Assembly: GCA_020636475.1 (NCBI GenBank)
Contig: JACJXU010000008.1
Span: forward strand, 75,034 to 139,033
Length of the DNA stretch: 64,000 bases
From: Chitinophagales bacterium
GTDB lineage: Bacteria; Bacteroidota; Bacteroidia; Chitinophagales; UBA2359
Reading direction: 5' to 3'
The position numbers and the translations under genes are program-made. Shown one piece after another: positions 17,253 to 26,438 of this stretch. The first letter of the stretch is position 1, and the number at the start of each line of letters is the position of its first letter. The notes beneath the pieces are model-generated. The model searched no databases. It was not told the DNA's origin and was given only the letters and a program-made list of their open reading frames with translations.

Positions 17253-17627
17253 ATGATACCAGAGGACAAGCAGAACCACGTAAATTTTTTTCAAAAGGCA
17301 ATTGATTATCTCGAACAACAGGGCTACAGCGATATAAAAGCCGACCTTGACGGCTACGAAAAACCCGAGTCGTATGTAAACAACGAACGCCAAACAACCC
17401 TCACGCCGGATATTGTTGCGGAAAAAGACGGCTATAAATACTACTTTGAGTTGGGTACAAAATCCCAAAAACCCCAACTGCTCAAAACCAAATGGCTGCT
17501 TTTAGACAGGTTGTCGGATTTGAAAAATTTTTACTTCAAAATAATCACTACACGCGGACACTACCGTTTTACAGACCAAGTGATTAATGACTTAGGCTTG
17601 GAGTCCACTAAACTTATTAAAATTTAG
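17253..17627 (+). CDS. Small nuclease-like protein, PD-(D/E)xK-type motif
   Basis: A 124-residue cytoplasmic protein. The segment TPDIVAEKDGYKYYFELGTK has the spacing of a restriction-endonuclease-like active site: Pro-Asp, a short hairpin, then a Glu and a nearby Lys on the next strand, although here the pattern is ExxxK rather than ExK. It is followed by a helix with KWLLLDRLSDL, and by KIITTRGH. I recognise the general pattern from Bacteroidota hypothetical proteins but no function is known. It lies between the MarR gene and rpsU. Nuclease activity is an inference. Confidence 0.6.
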   Translation: MIPEDKQNHVNFFQKAIDYLEQQGYSDIKADLDGYEKPESYVNNERQTTLTPDIVAEKDGYKYYFELGTKSQKPQLLKTKWLLLDRLSDLKNFYFKIITTRGHYRFTDQVINDLGLESTKLIKI

Positions 17628-17666
17628 GGAAATTGGCAAAAAATACTTTTTATAGAAACTATTTTG

Positions 17667-17674
17667 TAGCTTTG
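17667..17674 (+). promoter_or_regulatory. -7 element TAGCTTTG before rpsU
   Basis: Matches TAnnTTTG and is 22 nt upstream of the rpsU ATG. A TTG at the standard distance is absent. Confidence 0.45.
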
Positions 17675-17696
17675 CACCTTCATTTATAAATAACTT

Positions 17697-17891
17697 ATGT
17701 TAATAATTCACGTAAAAGCAGAAGAAAAAATAGATTACGCTTTAAAAAGATACAAGCAAAAACAAAGACGCACACAACTCGTTCAGGAACTTAGAGAGCG
17801 CAAATATTTCACCAAACCTTCAATGAAAAAAAGGCAACAACAGCTTAAAGCGGAATATAAAAACAAGTACTACAGCGAAAACAATAACTAA
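17697..17891 (+). CDS. rpsU: 30S ribosomal protein S21
   Basis: A 64-residue, very basic protein. LIIHVKAEEKIDYALKRYKQK, the pattern of S21, is followed by RELRERKYFTKPSMKKRQQ and a lysine-rich tail. S21 binds the 30S subunit near the anti-Shine-Dalgarno region. In Bacteroidota, S21 with bS18 and bS6 occludes the 16S 3' end, which fits the scarcity of Shine-Dalgarno sites in this window. It has its own -7 element just upstream. Confidence 0.92.
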   Translation: MLIIHVKAEEKIDYALKRYKQKQRRTQLVQELRERKYFTKPSMKKRQQQLKAEYKNKYYSENNN

Positions 17892-18148
17892 TTATAGTAC
17901 TTCCTTTCACAGAGTGGTTTATAGCATCTAAAAATTATCTTTTTATAACGTTGCAACACAAAGAAAGCAAATCTTTGTCTCAGCTACTTTGCGTTTTGGC
18001 GTAAATGTCGGAAAATAATTTTAACGCAGGTACGCATAAAAAATTAAGACTATACAATATTTTCTGTAAATTGGAACTTTGTTTAATTTTGTCGTTAATG
18101 TAATCCTTCTTTCAAAGGCAAATTGGCGATTTTTATATGTGAAAATTG
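17892..18148. other. Gap between rpsU and the enoyl-CoA hydratase gene
   Basis: No gene is visible. A small hairpin lies at 17958-17978 (ACAAAGA against TCTTTGT) without a T run, followed by one CTTTGCGT word, like the tandem copies at 63812-63835. Confidence 0.5.
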
Positions 18149-18931
18149 ATGGAAAATTTAGTATTGCAACACTTGGAAAATGGTATATTGTGTGTAACTA
18201 TTAACCAAGAAAAAAAACTCAACGCCCTTTCTGCGGCTATTATACAGCAATTATCCAATACATTAGACCAAGCCGCAACTAATACGAAGGTAAAAGCAGT
18301 TATTATTACCGGAGCCGGCAACAAAGCCTTTGTGGCAGGTGCAGATATTACCGAGTTTTTAGCCTTAAACAAAGCCGGAGGCATACAATTAGCCAAAGAA
18401 GGACAAGAAAAAGTATTTTCCAAAATTGAAAATTTCCCCAAACCGGTTCTCGCTGCCGTAAATGGTTTTGCACTGGGCGGCGGTTGCGAATTGGCGATGG
18501 CGTGTCATTTGCGCATTGCATCGCCCAATGCCCTTTTCGGACAACCCGAAGTAAAACTCGGACTCATTCCCGGCTACGGCGGCACACAGCGGCTGGCACA
18601 GTTGGTAGGCAAGGGCAAAGCTATTGAAATGTTGCTCACCGCCGATATGATAAACGCCCAACAAGCCTTAGACCTTCGCTTGGTAAACCACGTAGTAGAA
18701 GCCGACCAACTATTGCCTAAAGCTAACGAACTCCTACAAAAAATAATTCAACGCGCTGCTCCTTTGGCGGTTACGCGCATTATTGAGTGTGTAAACGCAT
18801 ATTACGACAAAAAGCAAGACGGTTACGCCAAAGAATTAGAATCTTTTGGAAGTTGTTTTGCCACGCACGATTTTCGCGAAGGAGTAGCCGCATTTCTCGA
18901 AAAACGCAATCCCGAATTTAAAGGATATTAA
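18149..18931 (+). CDS. Enoyl-CoA hydratase (crotonase)
   Basis: A 260-residue crotonase that hydrates trans-2-enoyl-CoA in fatty-acid or butanoate degradation. The oxyanion-hole and catalytic region is intact: AGADITEF, GFALGGGCELAMACHLRIA and GQPEVKLGLIPGYGGTQRL contain both catalytic glutamates. ATG at 18149 is preferred to the TTG one codon upstream. It stands 218 nt from rpsU and 25 nt before a DUF2490 gene. Chain-length preference is not evident. Confidence 0.92.
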   Translation: MENLVLQHLENGILCVTINQEKKLNALSAAIIQQLSNTLDQAATNTKVKAVIITGAGNKAFVAGADITEFLALNKAGGIQLAKEGQEKVFSKIENFPKPVLAAVNGFALGGGCELAMACHLRIASPNALFGQPEVKLGLIPGYGGTQRLAQLVGKGKAIEMLLTADMINAQQALDLRLVNHVVEADQLLPKANELLQKIIQRAAPLAVTRIIECVNAYYDKKQDGYAKELESFGSCFATHDFREGVAAFLEKRNPEFKGY

Positions 18932-18956
18932 GCTCAAACTCTATTGCTGTTTTTCT

Positions 18957-19583
18957 ATGAAAAAAGTTTTTTTCTGTCTGCTTATTTTTTTGGTATATCA
19001 AAATATAAAAGCTCAGTCGGCAAATGAATACTGGCTGTCGGTGGCGGCAGAAACCAAAGGAATTAAAGATTATGCCCTTCGCATAGAGCCGCAAATTCGC
19101 TTCGAGGAAGGCACTTCTTCTTACAAAAGCCTATTTGCCGATATAGAACTAAAACATAGCTACAACAAAATTCTCTCCGGCGATGTGGGCTATCGCTTGT
19201 ACGCCAACGAAAAAAAACGCAGATTCTACGCCGATGTGGAATTGGAGTTTAAGACGAAACTGATAGATAAATTTAAAAATAGATTTCGTTTTCAGAACGA
19301 CCACGAGATAGACAAGTCTGACGAACAAACATTTCGCTATCGTTTTATGATAGAAAAAAAAGTTTTTAAGAAAAAATTAGAACTTTCCGCAGGAGTCGAA
19401 ACATTTTTTCCTTTGTTTGTGCAAAAAAGTATGGATACTTATCGTTGGTTGGGCGGCGTGGGCGTAAATTTGCCACACAAGCAATCCCTCGACTTGCGTT
19501 ATATTGTTGAAAATAACAAATCCAAAAAACAAGGCTGGCAGCACCACAACATTTTTTCTTTGGGCTACAAGTACAAATGGTAA
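18957..19583 (+). CDS. DUF2490 outer-membrane beta-barrel protein
   Basis: A 208-residue exported protein with a signal peptide (about 1-20, ending KAQ). The remainder alternates in the way of a beta barrel, with charged loops, and finishes in an aromatic C-terminal strand (FSLGYKYKW). This fits DUF2490, a Bacteroidota outer-membrane barrel of unknown role. It converges on purB with only 6 nt between stop codons. Confidence 0.8.
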   Translation: MKKVFFCLLIFLVYQNIKAQSANEYWLSVAAETKGIKDYALRIEPQIRFEEGTSSYKSLFADIELKHSYNKILSGDVGYRLYANEKKRRFYADVELEFKTKLIDKFKNRFRFQNDHEIDKSDEQTFRYRFMIEKKVFKKKLELSAGVETFFPLFVQKSMDTYRWLGGVGVNLPHKQSLDLRYIVENNKSKKQGWQHHNIFSLGYKYKW

Positions 19584-19589
19584 ACTTTT

Positions 19590-20939
19590 TTAGCGATAAA
19601 TGCCCGTATAATTAAATGGCGTAATTTTTTTCATCTCTTCTTTTACCGCATCACTCACCGAAAGCGCATCAATAAAAGCCACAAAATCTTCTTTTTGCAG
19701 TTTGTTGTTTCGGCGGCTGAGGTCTTTTAGAAGTTCGTAGGCTTGCGGATACTGCTCGCGGCGCAAAATAGTTTGCAATGCCTCGGCAACTACCACCCAA
19801 TTATTTTCCAAATCCTCCCGAATAGCCGTTTCGTTAAGTAAAAGTTTGTCCAAACCCTTTTGCAGCGACTGCAACGCAATAAGCGTATGCGCCAAAGGAA
19901 CGCCCAAATTGCGCAAAACCGTAGAGTCGGTAAGGTCGCGTTGCAAGCGAGAAACGGGCAATTTTTCCGCCATAAAATTCATCAGCGCGTTGGCAATGCC
20001 CAAATTTCCTTCGGCATTTTCAAAATCAATCGGATTTACTTTGTGTGGCATTGCCGAAGAACCCACTTCTCCGGCTTTTATTTTTTGTTTAAAATAATCC
20101 ATCGAAATATACGTCCAAATGTCGCGACACAGGTCTATCAGAATCGTGTTGATACGTGCCAAATTGTGCAACAAAGCCGCCAAATGGTCGTAATGCTCTA
20201 TTTGGGTCGTAATTTTTGAACGATACAAGCCTAATTTTTTCTCCACAAAATTTTCGGCAAATGTCAGCCAATCTATTTGCGGATACGCCACATAATGTGC
20301 ATTAAAATTTCCGGTAGCTCCGCCAAATTTTGCGGCAAAAGGAATGTGTTGCAGCAGCGAAAGTTGTTCTTGCAGCCGCAACACAAAAACCGAAAACTCC
20401 TTGCCTACGGTAGTAGGCGAAGCCGCTTGTCCGTGCGTGTGTGCCAGCATAGGCACTTGCGCCCAAGTTTCGCTTTGGGTTTGTAGGCGCGTAATAAATG
20501 TACTGAGCAAGGGAAAGTAGCCATTTTCTAAACCTTCCTTAAGTGAAAGCGGCACGGCAGTATTGTTTATATCTTGCGAGGTAAGCCCAAAGTGTACAAA
20601 TTCGGTGTATTTTGCTAAGTCGGTATTGTGGAAAAAACCTTTGATAAAATACTCTACGGCTTTAACATCGTGCTGGGTGGTGTTTTCGATTGTTTTAATT
20701 TGTTCGGCATCTTTTTCGCTAAAGTTGTGGTAAATATTGCGCAAATACGCACATTGTGCTTCGGAAAGCGGCGAAAGCGGCGGAATTTTTGCTTCGCAAA
20801 GTGCAATAAAATACTCAATTTCTATTCTTACGCGATATTGCATCAAGGCAAATTCGGAAAAATAGGCACTAAGTATTTCGGTTTTGGCATAATAGCGACC
20901 ATCGACGGGTGAAATGGAGAATAGGGTGTTGCGTAGCAT
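19590..20939 (-). CDS. purB: Adenylosuccinate lyase
   Basis: It splits SAICAR and adenylosuccinate, releasing fumarate, at two steps of purine synthesis. The 449-residue protein begins with LFSISPVDGRYY, carries the catalytic-base segment HTHGQAASPTTVGKE and the lyase signature GSSAMPHKVNPIDFENAEG. The length and the opening fit the longer E. coli-type PurB. A -7 element lies at 20977-20984. The GT2 gene upstream, on the same strand, ends 45 nt before it. Confidence 0.95.
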   Translation of the reverse strand: MLRNTLFSISPVDGRYYAKTEILSAYFSEFALMQYRVRIEIEYFIALCEAKIPPLSPLSEAQCAYLRNIYHNFSEKDAEQIKTIENTTQHDVKAVEYFIKGFFHNTDLAKYTEFVHFGLTSQDINNTAVPLSLKEGLENGYFPLLSTFITRLQTQSETWAQVPMLAHTHGQAASPTTVGKEFSVFVLRLQEQLSLLQHIPFAAKFGGATGNFNAHYVAYPQIDWLTFAENFVEKKLGLYRSKITTQIEHYDHLAALLHNLARINTILIDLCRDIWTYISMDYFKQKIKAGEVGSSAMPHKVNPIDFENAEGNLGIANALMNFMAEKLPVSRLQRDLTDSTVLRNLGVPLAHTLIALQSLQKGLDKLLLNETAIREDLENNWVVVAEALQTILRREQYPQAYELLKDLSRRNNKLQKEDFVAFIDALSVSDAVKEEMKKITPFNYTGIYR

Positions 20940-20976
20940 TTTTTTTGGTAGGGTTGTAGATTAGTTAAAAAATTAA

Positions 20977-20984
20977 CAAAAGTA
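20977..20984 (-). promoter_or_regulatory. -7 element (TACTTTTG on the minus strand) before purB
   Basis: Matches TAnnTTTG and is 38 nt before the purB ATG, just next to the stop of the upstream GT2 gene. No well-spaced TTG. Confidence 0.4.
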
Positions 20985-21938
20985 TTACACCTCCGCCGCA
21001 ATAATATACTTATTCCGCTCGGGCGCATTTCTATTAACCAATTCGCCAATAAAACCCGCCAGAAATAGCTGCACGCCCACAATAATCGCCATAAGGGCAA
21101 TATAAAAAAGTGGCTGGTCCACCACATCGCGGTAAGCTGTTTTGGTAGCGATACGCCATAGTTTCAGGCAAATAAGCCAAATCGTTACGCCGCCGCCCAT
21201 CAGAAACGACAAGGTGCCGATAGCTCCAAACAAGTGCATCGGGTTTCTGCCAAATTTTCCGATAAACAAAATAGTGAGCAGGTCTAAAAATCCTTTGATG
21301 AGGCGTTCGATGCCAAACTTGGAGTAACCGTATTTTCTTGCTTGGTGCTGCACTACTTTCTCGCCGATTTTCCGAAAGCCTGCCCATTTGGCTAAAAGTG
21401 GAATGTAGCGGTGCATTTCGCCATAGACTTCGATACTTTTTATCACATCTTTTTTGTAGGCTTTCAGACCACAGTTGAAGTCGTGAAGATTTATGCCGCT
21501 GAGTTTTCGGGTTACGGCATTAAAAAAACGAGAAGGAAATGTTTTCGACCAAGGGTCGTGGCGTTGTTTTTTCCAACCCGAAACCAAGTCGAAGCCTTCG
21601 TGCTGAATCATCTGGTACAAATCGGGAATTTCGTCAGGATTATCTTGTAGGTCTGCGTCCATTGTAATCACTACTTCGCCTTGTGCGCGGGCAAAACCTT
21701 CGTTTAGCGCAGCGGATTTGCCGTAGTTGCGCCTAAACTTAATGCCTTTGTTATGGGCATTTTTTTGCGAAAGTGCCTGAATCACTTTCCAAGAATTATC
21801 GCTACTGCCGTCATCAACCCAAATAATTTCGTAAGAAAGATTGTTTTCATTGCATACACGCACAATCCAATCATGGAGTTCGGGTAATGATTCTTCTTCG
21901 TTCAGCAAAGGAACAATTATAGAAACGGCAACTTTCAA
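20985..21938 (-). CDS. Family 2 glycosyltransferase, GtrB/DPM1-like
   Basis: A 317-residue membrane glycosyltransferase. The GT-A domain (1-225) opens with VSIIVPLLNEEESLPEL, has WVDDGSSDNSW and the catalytic TMDADLQDNPDEI. Two C-terminal helices (about 230-255 and 270-295) are typical of enzymes that put glucose or mannose on polyprenyl phosphate. The frame has no ATG before the upstream stop; translation probably starts at TTG 21938. It is paired with a DUF4199 gene 33 nt upstream, a common Bacteroidota arrangement. Confidence 0.88.
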   Translation of the reverse strand: MKVAVSIIVPLLNEEESLPELHDWIVRVCNENNLSYEIIWVDDGSSDNSWKVIQALSQKNAHNKGIKFRRNYGKSAALNEGFARAQGEVVITMDADLQDNPDEIPDLYQMIQHEGFDLVSGWKKQRHDPWSKTFPSRFFNAVTRKLSGINLHDFNCGLKAYKKDVIKSIEVYGEMHRYIPLLAKWAGFRKIGEKVVQHQARKYGYSKFGIERLIKGFLDLLTILFIGKFGRNPMHLFGAIGTLSFLMGGGVTIWLICLKLWRIATKTAYRDVVDQPLFYIALMAIIVGVQLFLAGFIGELVNRNAPERNKYIIAAEV

Positions 21939-21971
21939 AGTAGTAGCAGAAAATTATTTTACAATAAAAAA

Positions 21972-22505
21972 TTAATAAGTGTTTTTGCGCTCGCGTTTTA
22001 GAATAGCAGCTACAATAGCAGCAATAATGGCACCGAAAATACCAGCGCTGAGAATTCCTAGAATAACATTTTTAAAACTCATACTCAAATCTTGCTTTTC
22101 TATTTCTTCAATGGTTTTATCAATCGTTTCCCCATCTGCACCAAATGCTTTCATGGTTTCTATTGTATTATTTATCGCCATTTGTTTTTGCAAGTCTATC
22201 AAAGAAGGGTCAATAAAATTGAAAAGGATATATTGGAAAATATTGCCCACAACTGCGGCTACCATAAAAGTAATAAGCCCAATAACAAAAGCATCGCCAA
22301 AACTAATCATTCCTCTATTGGCTTTTTTTCCTTCCGAAACTGCCATTACCATTATACCAATAATGATAAGCATGCTCAACAAAAGTATCCAGTAGCTAAA
22401 TAAAAAAGTTGGATTAATAAAATATAATAGTGTCGAAAGGATAATACCCGCCAATCCGGCAATAAGACCATAGCGCAATGCAATAGATGTATAAGGAGGT
22501 TTCAT
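21972..22505 (-). CDS. DUF4199 membrane protein
   Basis: A 177-residue protein with four hydrophobic segments (about 9-30, 35-55, 72-98 and 142-168), with a hydrophilic helical stretch between the third and fourth. GMISFGDAFVIGLITFMVAA matches DUF4199. Function is unknown, but it usually precedes a polyprenyl-phosphate-type glycosyltransferase, as here, so it could assist that enzyme in the inner membrane. Confidence 0.82.
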   Translation of the reverse strand: MKPPYTSIALRYGLIAGLAGIILSTLLYFINPTFLFSYWILLLSMLIIIGIMVMAVSEGKKANRGMISFGDAFVIGLITFMVAAVVGNIFQYILFNFIDPSLIDLQKQMAINNTIETMKAFGADGETIDKTIEEIEKQDLSMSFKNVILGILSAGIFGAIIAAIVAAILKRERKNTY

Positions 22506-22697
22506 TTAGTTTTTGTAAAAAGGTTATAAAATATAATACGTAACAAATATAAGCAAAAATGCACTATCTCTTGTTAATTTGAGGATTAATTGAAGAAGGA
22601 TACAAATTTTAGGAAAATAAATTAGGAAATAAAAGCATAAAAATCTAACTTAGCGTACAAATGACACTAAGCCATTAATTTTAAAAACACACAAACT

Positions 22698-25600
22698 ATG
22701 AAATTTATTTACGCACTACTTATATGGTTGGGAGGAATTTCGGTTTTTGCACAAAACTATTTTACTTGGGACAATGCCACGGTTTATTTTTTACTCACCG
22801 ACCGTTTTAACAACGGCAATACAGGCAACGATCAATCGTATGGACGCGGAACAGACCCCGTAGGTGGTTTTTTTGGTGGAGACTTCGTAGGACTTACTCA
22901 AAAAATTAGCAATGGTTACTTCGACGATTTGGGCGTAAACGCCTTGTGGATTTCGCCGCCTTATGAGCAAATTCACGGACATGTTACCGGCTACGGCAAC
23001 GACCCTGCTTTTCAAGATCATTATGCTTATCACGGCTATTATGCCTTAGATTTTACCGAACCCGATGCCAACTTTGGTACTTTTGCCGAGTTTCAGGCTT
23101 TGGTAGATACAGCACATGCACACGGTATTCGCATTGTGTTGGATATTGTACTCAATCACGTAGGCTACGACAATACTGCCGATTCCAACGAATTTGGTTT
23201 GGGTGCAGTAGGCAGTCCCAACGACCCAAACTGGTGTAATTGGTGGACAGACCCTAACGGCGCAGCCTGGATTCGCAAAGATGGGGCAGGAGAGTATTGT
23301 TCGCCAGCCGCCGGAGGTGACGACCTTACAATGGCACTTGCGGGTTTGCCCGATGTTCGTACCGATTATACAAGTTCAATAGACTTGCCCAATGTGCTAC
23401 TTACTAAGTGGAATGCAACCAAAGAAACGCAAGAAATAAATGAGTTAAATACGTTTTTTACCAATACCGGACTTACGGCAACGCCTGCCAATTATATTAT
23501 AAAATGGCTCACCGATTGGGTGCGCGAGTATGGCGTAGATGGTTTTAGAATTGATACTTACAAACACGTAGAGCGAGCTATTTGGGGTGAACTTAAAATA
23601 CAATCGCAAGCGGCATTTAACGAATGGAAAACCAATAATCCTGCTAAAAAATTAGATGATACGCCTTTTTGGATGGTGGGCGAATGGTACGGGCACGGAC
23701 CCGGAAAAAATGCTGAAGCCGTAAATGTGGGTTTGACAGATGCCTTGATAAATTTTCAGTTTCAGGGACAAGCCGGAACGCCTACAAACCTGGAAGCTAC
23801 TTATGCTAACTATGCTTCTATTGTAAACCCCGACCCTGAATGGAATATTTTAAGCTATATTTCTTCGCACGATACACAACTTTTCGATAGAAATGATTTG
23901 GTAGATGGCGGAACTTCTTTGTTGCTTGCGCCGGGAGCAGTACAAATTTTTTATGGAGATGAAACAGCGCGCCCTTTGCTTAGCTACAATACCGGAACCG
24001 ACCAAGATACACGTTCTTTTATGAATTGGGGAAGTCCGAACAATACAGTGCTTACACATTGGCAAAAAATAGGCACTTTCCGACAAAAACATCCTGCCAT
24101 TGGTGCCGGTACACATACTTTGCTGCAATCGTCTTCGCCTTATATGTTTAGCAGAGAATATCAAAATGTAACGCAAGGTATTTGCGACTTTGCCGTAATA
24201 GCCTTAGGATTAAGTGCAGGCACGCAAACAATAAATGTAGCATCAGTATTTGCCGATAATACCCAAATTCGCAATTATTACACCAATGAAATTGCTACCG
24301 TTACGGGTGGAAATCTCACATTTACCGTAGGTGCCGAAGGTGTAATGTTGTTGGAGTATGTAAATCCTCCGGCTTGTATTATTACTGAAATTAGTCCAGA
24401 TATTTGCTACGAGCCAAATGCCGTAGAAGTAACGATAAGTGCTATTGATGGCGGAAATCCTATGGTTGCACCTACTATATATTATTCGTTTGATGTCAAT
24501 GCAGACCCAAATAATTTAAATGACTGGACAATTTATACAACTCCTTTTACACTTACGCAAAGTGAAACGGTATATGCTTTTGCACAAAATACCAGCAATG
24601 AACGCTCGGCAGTAGTATCGAAGGAGTACAATGTAGGAAATTTACCTTACATATACTTCCACTGGAATGCAGCAAATGCTGGCTGTAGCACACCGTATGT
24701 GTATATTTGGGACATAGACGGCGTTTCTAATACAGAAGTTGCCCCTTGGCCCGGCGTGCCAATGACGGACAACGATAGTGACGGTTGGTACGATTATTTG
24801 TTGGGCGATGCTTGTTTTGCCAGTGTTATTTTTAATTGTGGTTCTAATCAAAACCAAACGGCAAATTTGTTGGCGGAAAGTGGCAACGCTTGCTACGATA
24901 ATGCTTGGGTTACTTGTCCTGCTATTCCTGCTTCGACATATATTTCACCCGTTTCGGGAAATTTTGAAGCAACCTTAATGAATGTAAGTATTGGCAGCGT
25001 TGGCGGAAATAATTGCACCTTGTATTATACAACCGATGGCACTACACCAGACCAAAATAGTAGTGTTTATACCGGATCTATTGTAATTGATGGTATTCAA
25101 AACACAAGCGTTACGGTAAATGCAGTAGCGTATTGCGATGGAACGCCTACAACAGTAGCTAGCGAAACGTATACTTTTTCCGAAGGAATTACTTTGTATT
25201 GGGATACCCAAGCTACTTGCAGCACGCCTTATGTGTATGCCTGGAATTTGAATGGGCAATCGGGTACACAAAATGCAGCTTGGCCCGGCGTACTTATGAC
25301 GGACGAAGATGGAGACGATTGGTATGATTATACGCTTGCCGGAGCAACTTGCGCGAATGTTATTTTTAGTTGCGGTTCTAACCAAAATCAAAGCCTTGAT
25401 TACTTAAACATTTGTTCCGACTCTTGCTTTGTTGGTGCTTCAACTGCCGGAGCGTGGACAACTTGTCCTACATTTTCTTCCAGCAACTGTATAACCTCAT
25501 TAACGATAAGCAACAATCCTATTCCTCCCGATACATATAGCGTAGAGCAGTACATTTTTTCTGCCGGAAGTGTTGCTACAGGTACTACGGTTGTATTCAA

Positions 25601-26021
25601 AGCCGAAGATTATATTGTGTTGCAAAAAGGGTTTAACAGCAATGCTGGAACGGATTTTACGGCAAAAATTGAAGCCTGTACACCTGTTGCCAAACCTGTA
25701 GCGGACAGCAATAATGAGAATATTCTTGCCAACAAACTTAGTAGCATCGGTAGTTTTAACGCAAAAAGTAAAATTGTGGTAAGCCCTAATCCCACTTCCG
25801 GTAGCGAAACGACTTTGTATTTTTATGGTTATACCACTGAGAAAGTGCAGGTGAATGTACTGAATTACAGTGGACAAGTGGTTTTACAAAAAGAGGCATT
25901 GCTTGATAATGCTACCAATACGATAGATTTGCCAACAACACAATTAGCTTCGGGAATTTATTTGGTACAAATTCAAACAAAAAATAATATGGAAGTGATA
26001 AAGTTGGTGGTTACGCATTAG
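22698..26021 (+). CDS. T9SS-secreted alpha-amylase (GH13) with two starch-binding-like modules
   Basis: A modular exported enzyme of 1107 residues. After a signal peptide (1-19), the GH13 barrel (about 22-490) has VLNHVGYDN, the nucleophile Asp286 in DGFRIDTYKH, the acid Glu329 in MVGEWYG and Asp392 in SSHDTQLF. Then come a C-terminal sheet, a chitobiase-like Ig segment (about 575-650), a CBM26-like module (about 655-745), another Ig segment (750-835) and a second CBM26-like module (about 838-925). A 'coathanger'-type domain (about 930-1000) precedes a T9SS sorting domain (about 1027-1107, with SPNPTSG). It should cut starch outside the cell. Confidence 0.92.
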   Translation: MKFIYALLIWLGGISVFAQNYFTWDNATVYFLLTDRFNNGNTGNDQSYGRGTDPVGGFFGGDFVGLTQKISNGYFDDLGVNALWISPPYEQIHGHVTGYGNDPAFQDHYAYHGYYALDFTEPDANFGTFAEFQALVDTAHAHGIRIVLDIVLNHVGYDNTADSNEFGLGAVGSPNDPNWCNWWTDPNGAAWIRKDGAGEYCSPAAGGDDLTMALAGLPDVRTDYTSSIDLPNVLLTKWNATKETQEINELNTFFTNTGLTATPANYIIKWLTDWVREYGVDGFRIDTYKHVERAIWGELKIQSQAAFNEWKTNNPAKKLDDTPFWMVGEWYGHGPGKNAEAVNVGLTDALINFQFQGQAGTPTNLEATYANYASIVNPDPEWNILSYISSHDTQLFDRNDLVDGGTSLLLAPGAVQIFYGDETARPLLSYNTGTDQDTRSFMNWGSPNNTVLTHWQKIGTFRQKHPAIGAGTHTLLQSSSPYMFSREYQNVTQGICDFAVIALGLSAGTQTINVASVFADNTQIRNYYTNEIATVTGGNLTFTVGAEGVMLLEYVNPPACIITEISPDICYEPNAVEVTISAIDGGNPMVAPTIYYSFDVNADPNNLNDWTIYTTPFTLTQSETVYAFAQNTSNERSAVVSKEYNVGNLPYIYFHWNAANAGCSTPYVYIWDIDGVSNTEVAPWPGVPMTDNDSDGWYDYLLGDACFASVIFNCGSNQNQTANLLAESGNACYDNAWVTCPAIPASTYISPVSGNFEATLMNVSIGSVGGNNCTLYYTTDGTTPDQNSSVYTGSIVIDGIQNTSVTVNAVAYCDGTPTTVASETYTFSEGITLYWDTQATCSTPYVYAWNLNGQSGTQNAAWPGVLMTDEDGDDWYDYTLAGATCANVIFSCGSNQNQSLDYLNICSDSCFVGASTAGAWTTCPTFSSSNCITSLTISNNPIPPDTYSVEQYIFSAGSVATGTTVVFKAEDYIVLQKGFNSNAGTDFTAKIEACTPVAKPVADSNNENILANKLSSIGSFNAKSKIVVSPNPTSGSETTLYFYGYTTEKVQVNVLNYSGQVVLQKEALLDNATNTIDLPTTQLASGIYLVQIQTKNNMEVIKLVVTH

Positions 26022-26065
26022 TTTGCATTGTTTTACAAGTTAAAAATGACAACGATTATTTAAAG

Positions 26066-26099
26066 CAGCAGTATTGGAAAGGTAATACTGCTGTTTTTT
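26066..26099 (+). terminator. Rho-independent terminator of the amylase gene
   Basis: CAGCAGTATT at 26066-26075 pairs with AATACTGCTG at 26084-26093, followed by six T. Confidence 0.82.
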
Positions 26100-26197
26100 A
26101 TTGCTTAAATCGCAATTCTGCATTAGAGATTTTGCTTGATAAATCATACTGTACTTTCTTTTCAGAAAAATATAATAAATCAGACCTATTTTACCTT

Positions 26198-26277
26198 ATA
26201 CCAAAATTGCACGAAAATTCCGTAAATGATGATGCGTTTTCCTTTTCTAGTACGCAATCATTATTTGATTTTGGTAT
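26198..26277. repeat. 80-nt palindromic repeat element, copy A
   Basis: Ends ATACCAAAAT (26198-26207) and ATTTTGGTAT (26268-26277) are exact inverted repeats; inner arms AATGAT..GCGT (from 26225) and ACGCAATCATT (26252-26262) also pair. A close relative, split by a 250-nt insert, lies at 34045-34372. It looks like a MITE or REP-type element. Confidence 0.65.
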
Positions 26278-26308
26278 TATTTCAAAACAAGTATCGGCAA
26301 AAATGCAA

Positions 26309-26341
26309 AAATCCCGCCAGTCGCAAGACTTGGCGGGATTT
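26309..26341. terminator. Bidirectional hairpin terminator
   Basis: AAATCCCGCCA at 26309-26319 pairs with TGGCGGGATTT at 26331-26341. The loop itself can pair GTC with GAC around a GCAA tetraloop. T-rich flanks exist on the minus-strand side, where it would end the RRM transcript. Confidence 0.75.
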
Positions 26342-26438
26342 ATTATTTCAACAAATTACCTTTATAAAAAAGGTAGAATAAAATTAGTATTTTTAAGAAA
26401 GTGTGCGAACTTATTACACAACAAATTCAGAAAGACTA

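Larger units (their letters stand above)
26022..26438. other. 417-nt convergent gap with two terminators and a palindromic repeat
   Basis: It lies between the plus-strand amylase and the minus-strand RRM gene. It holds hairpin terminators at 26066-26099 and 26309-26341 and an 80-nt inverted repeat at 26198-26277. An open frame at 26132-26491 overlaps these and the end of the RRM gene and is not a gene. Confidence 0.7.
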
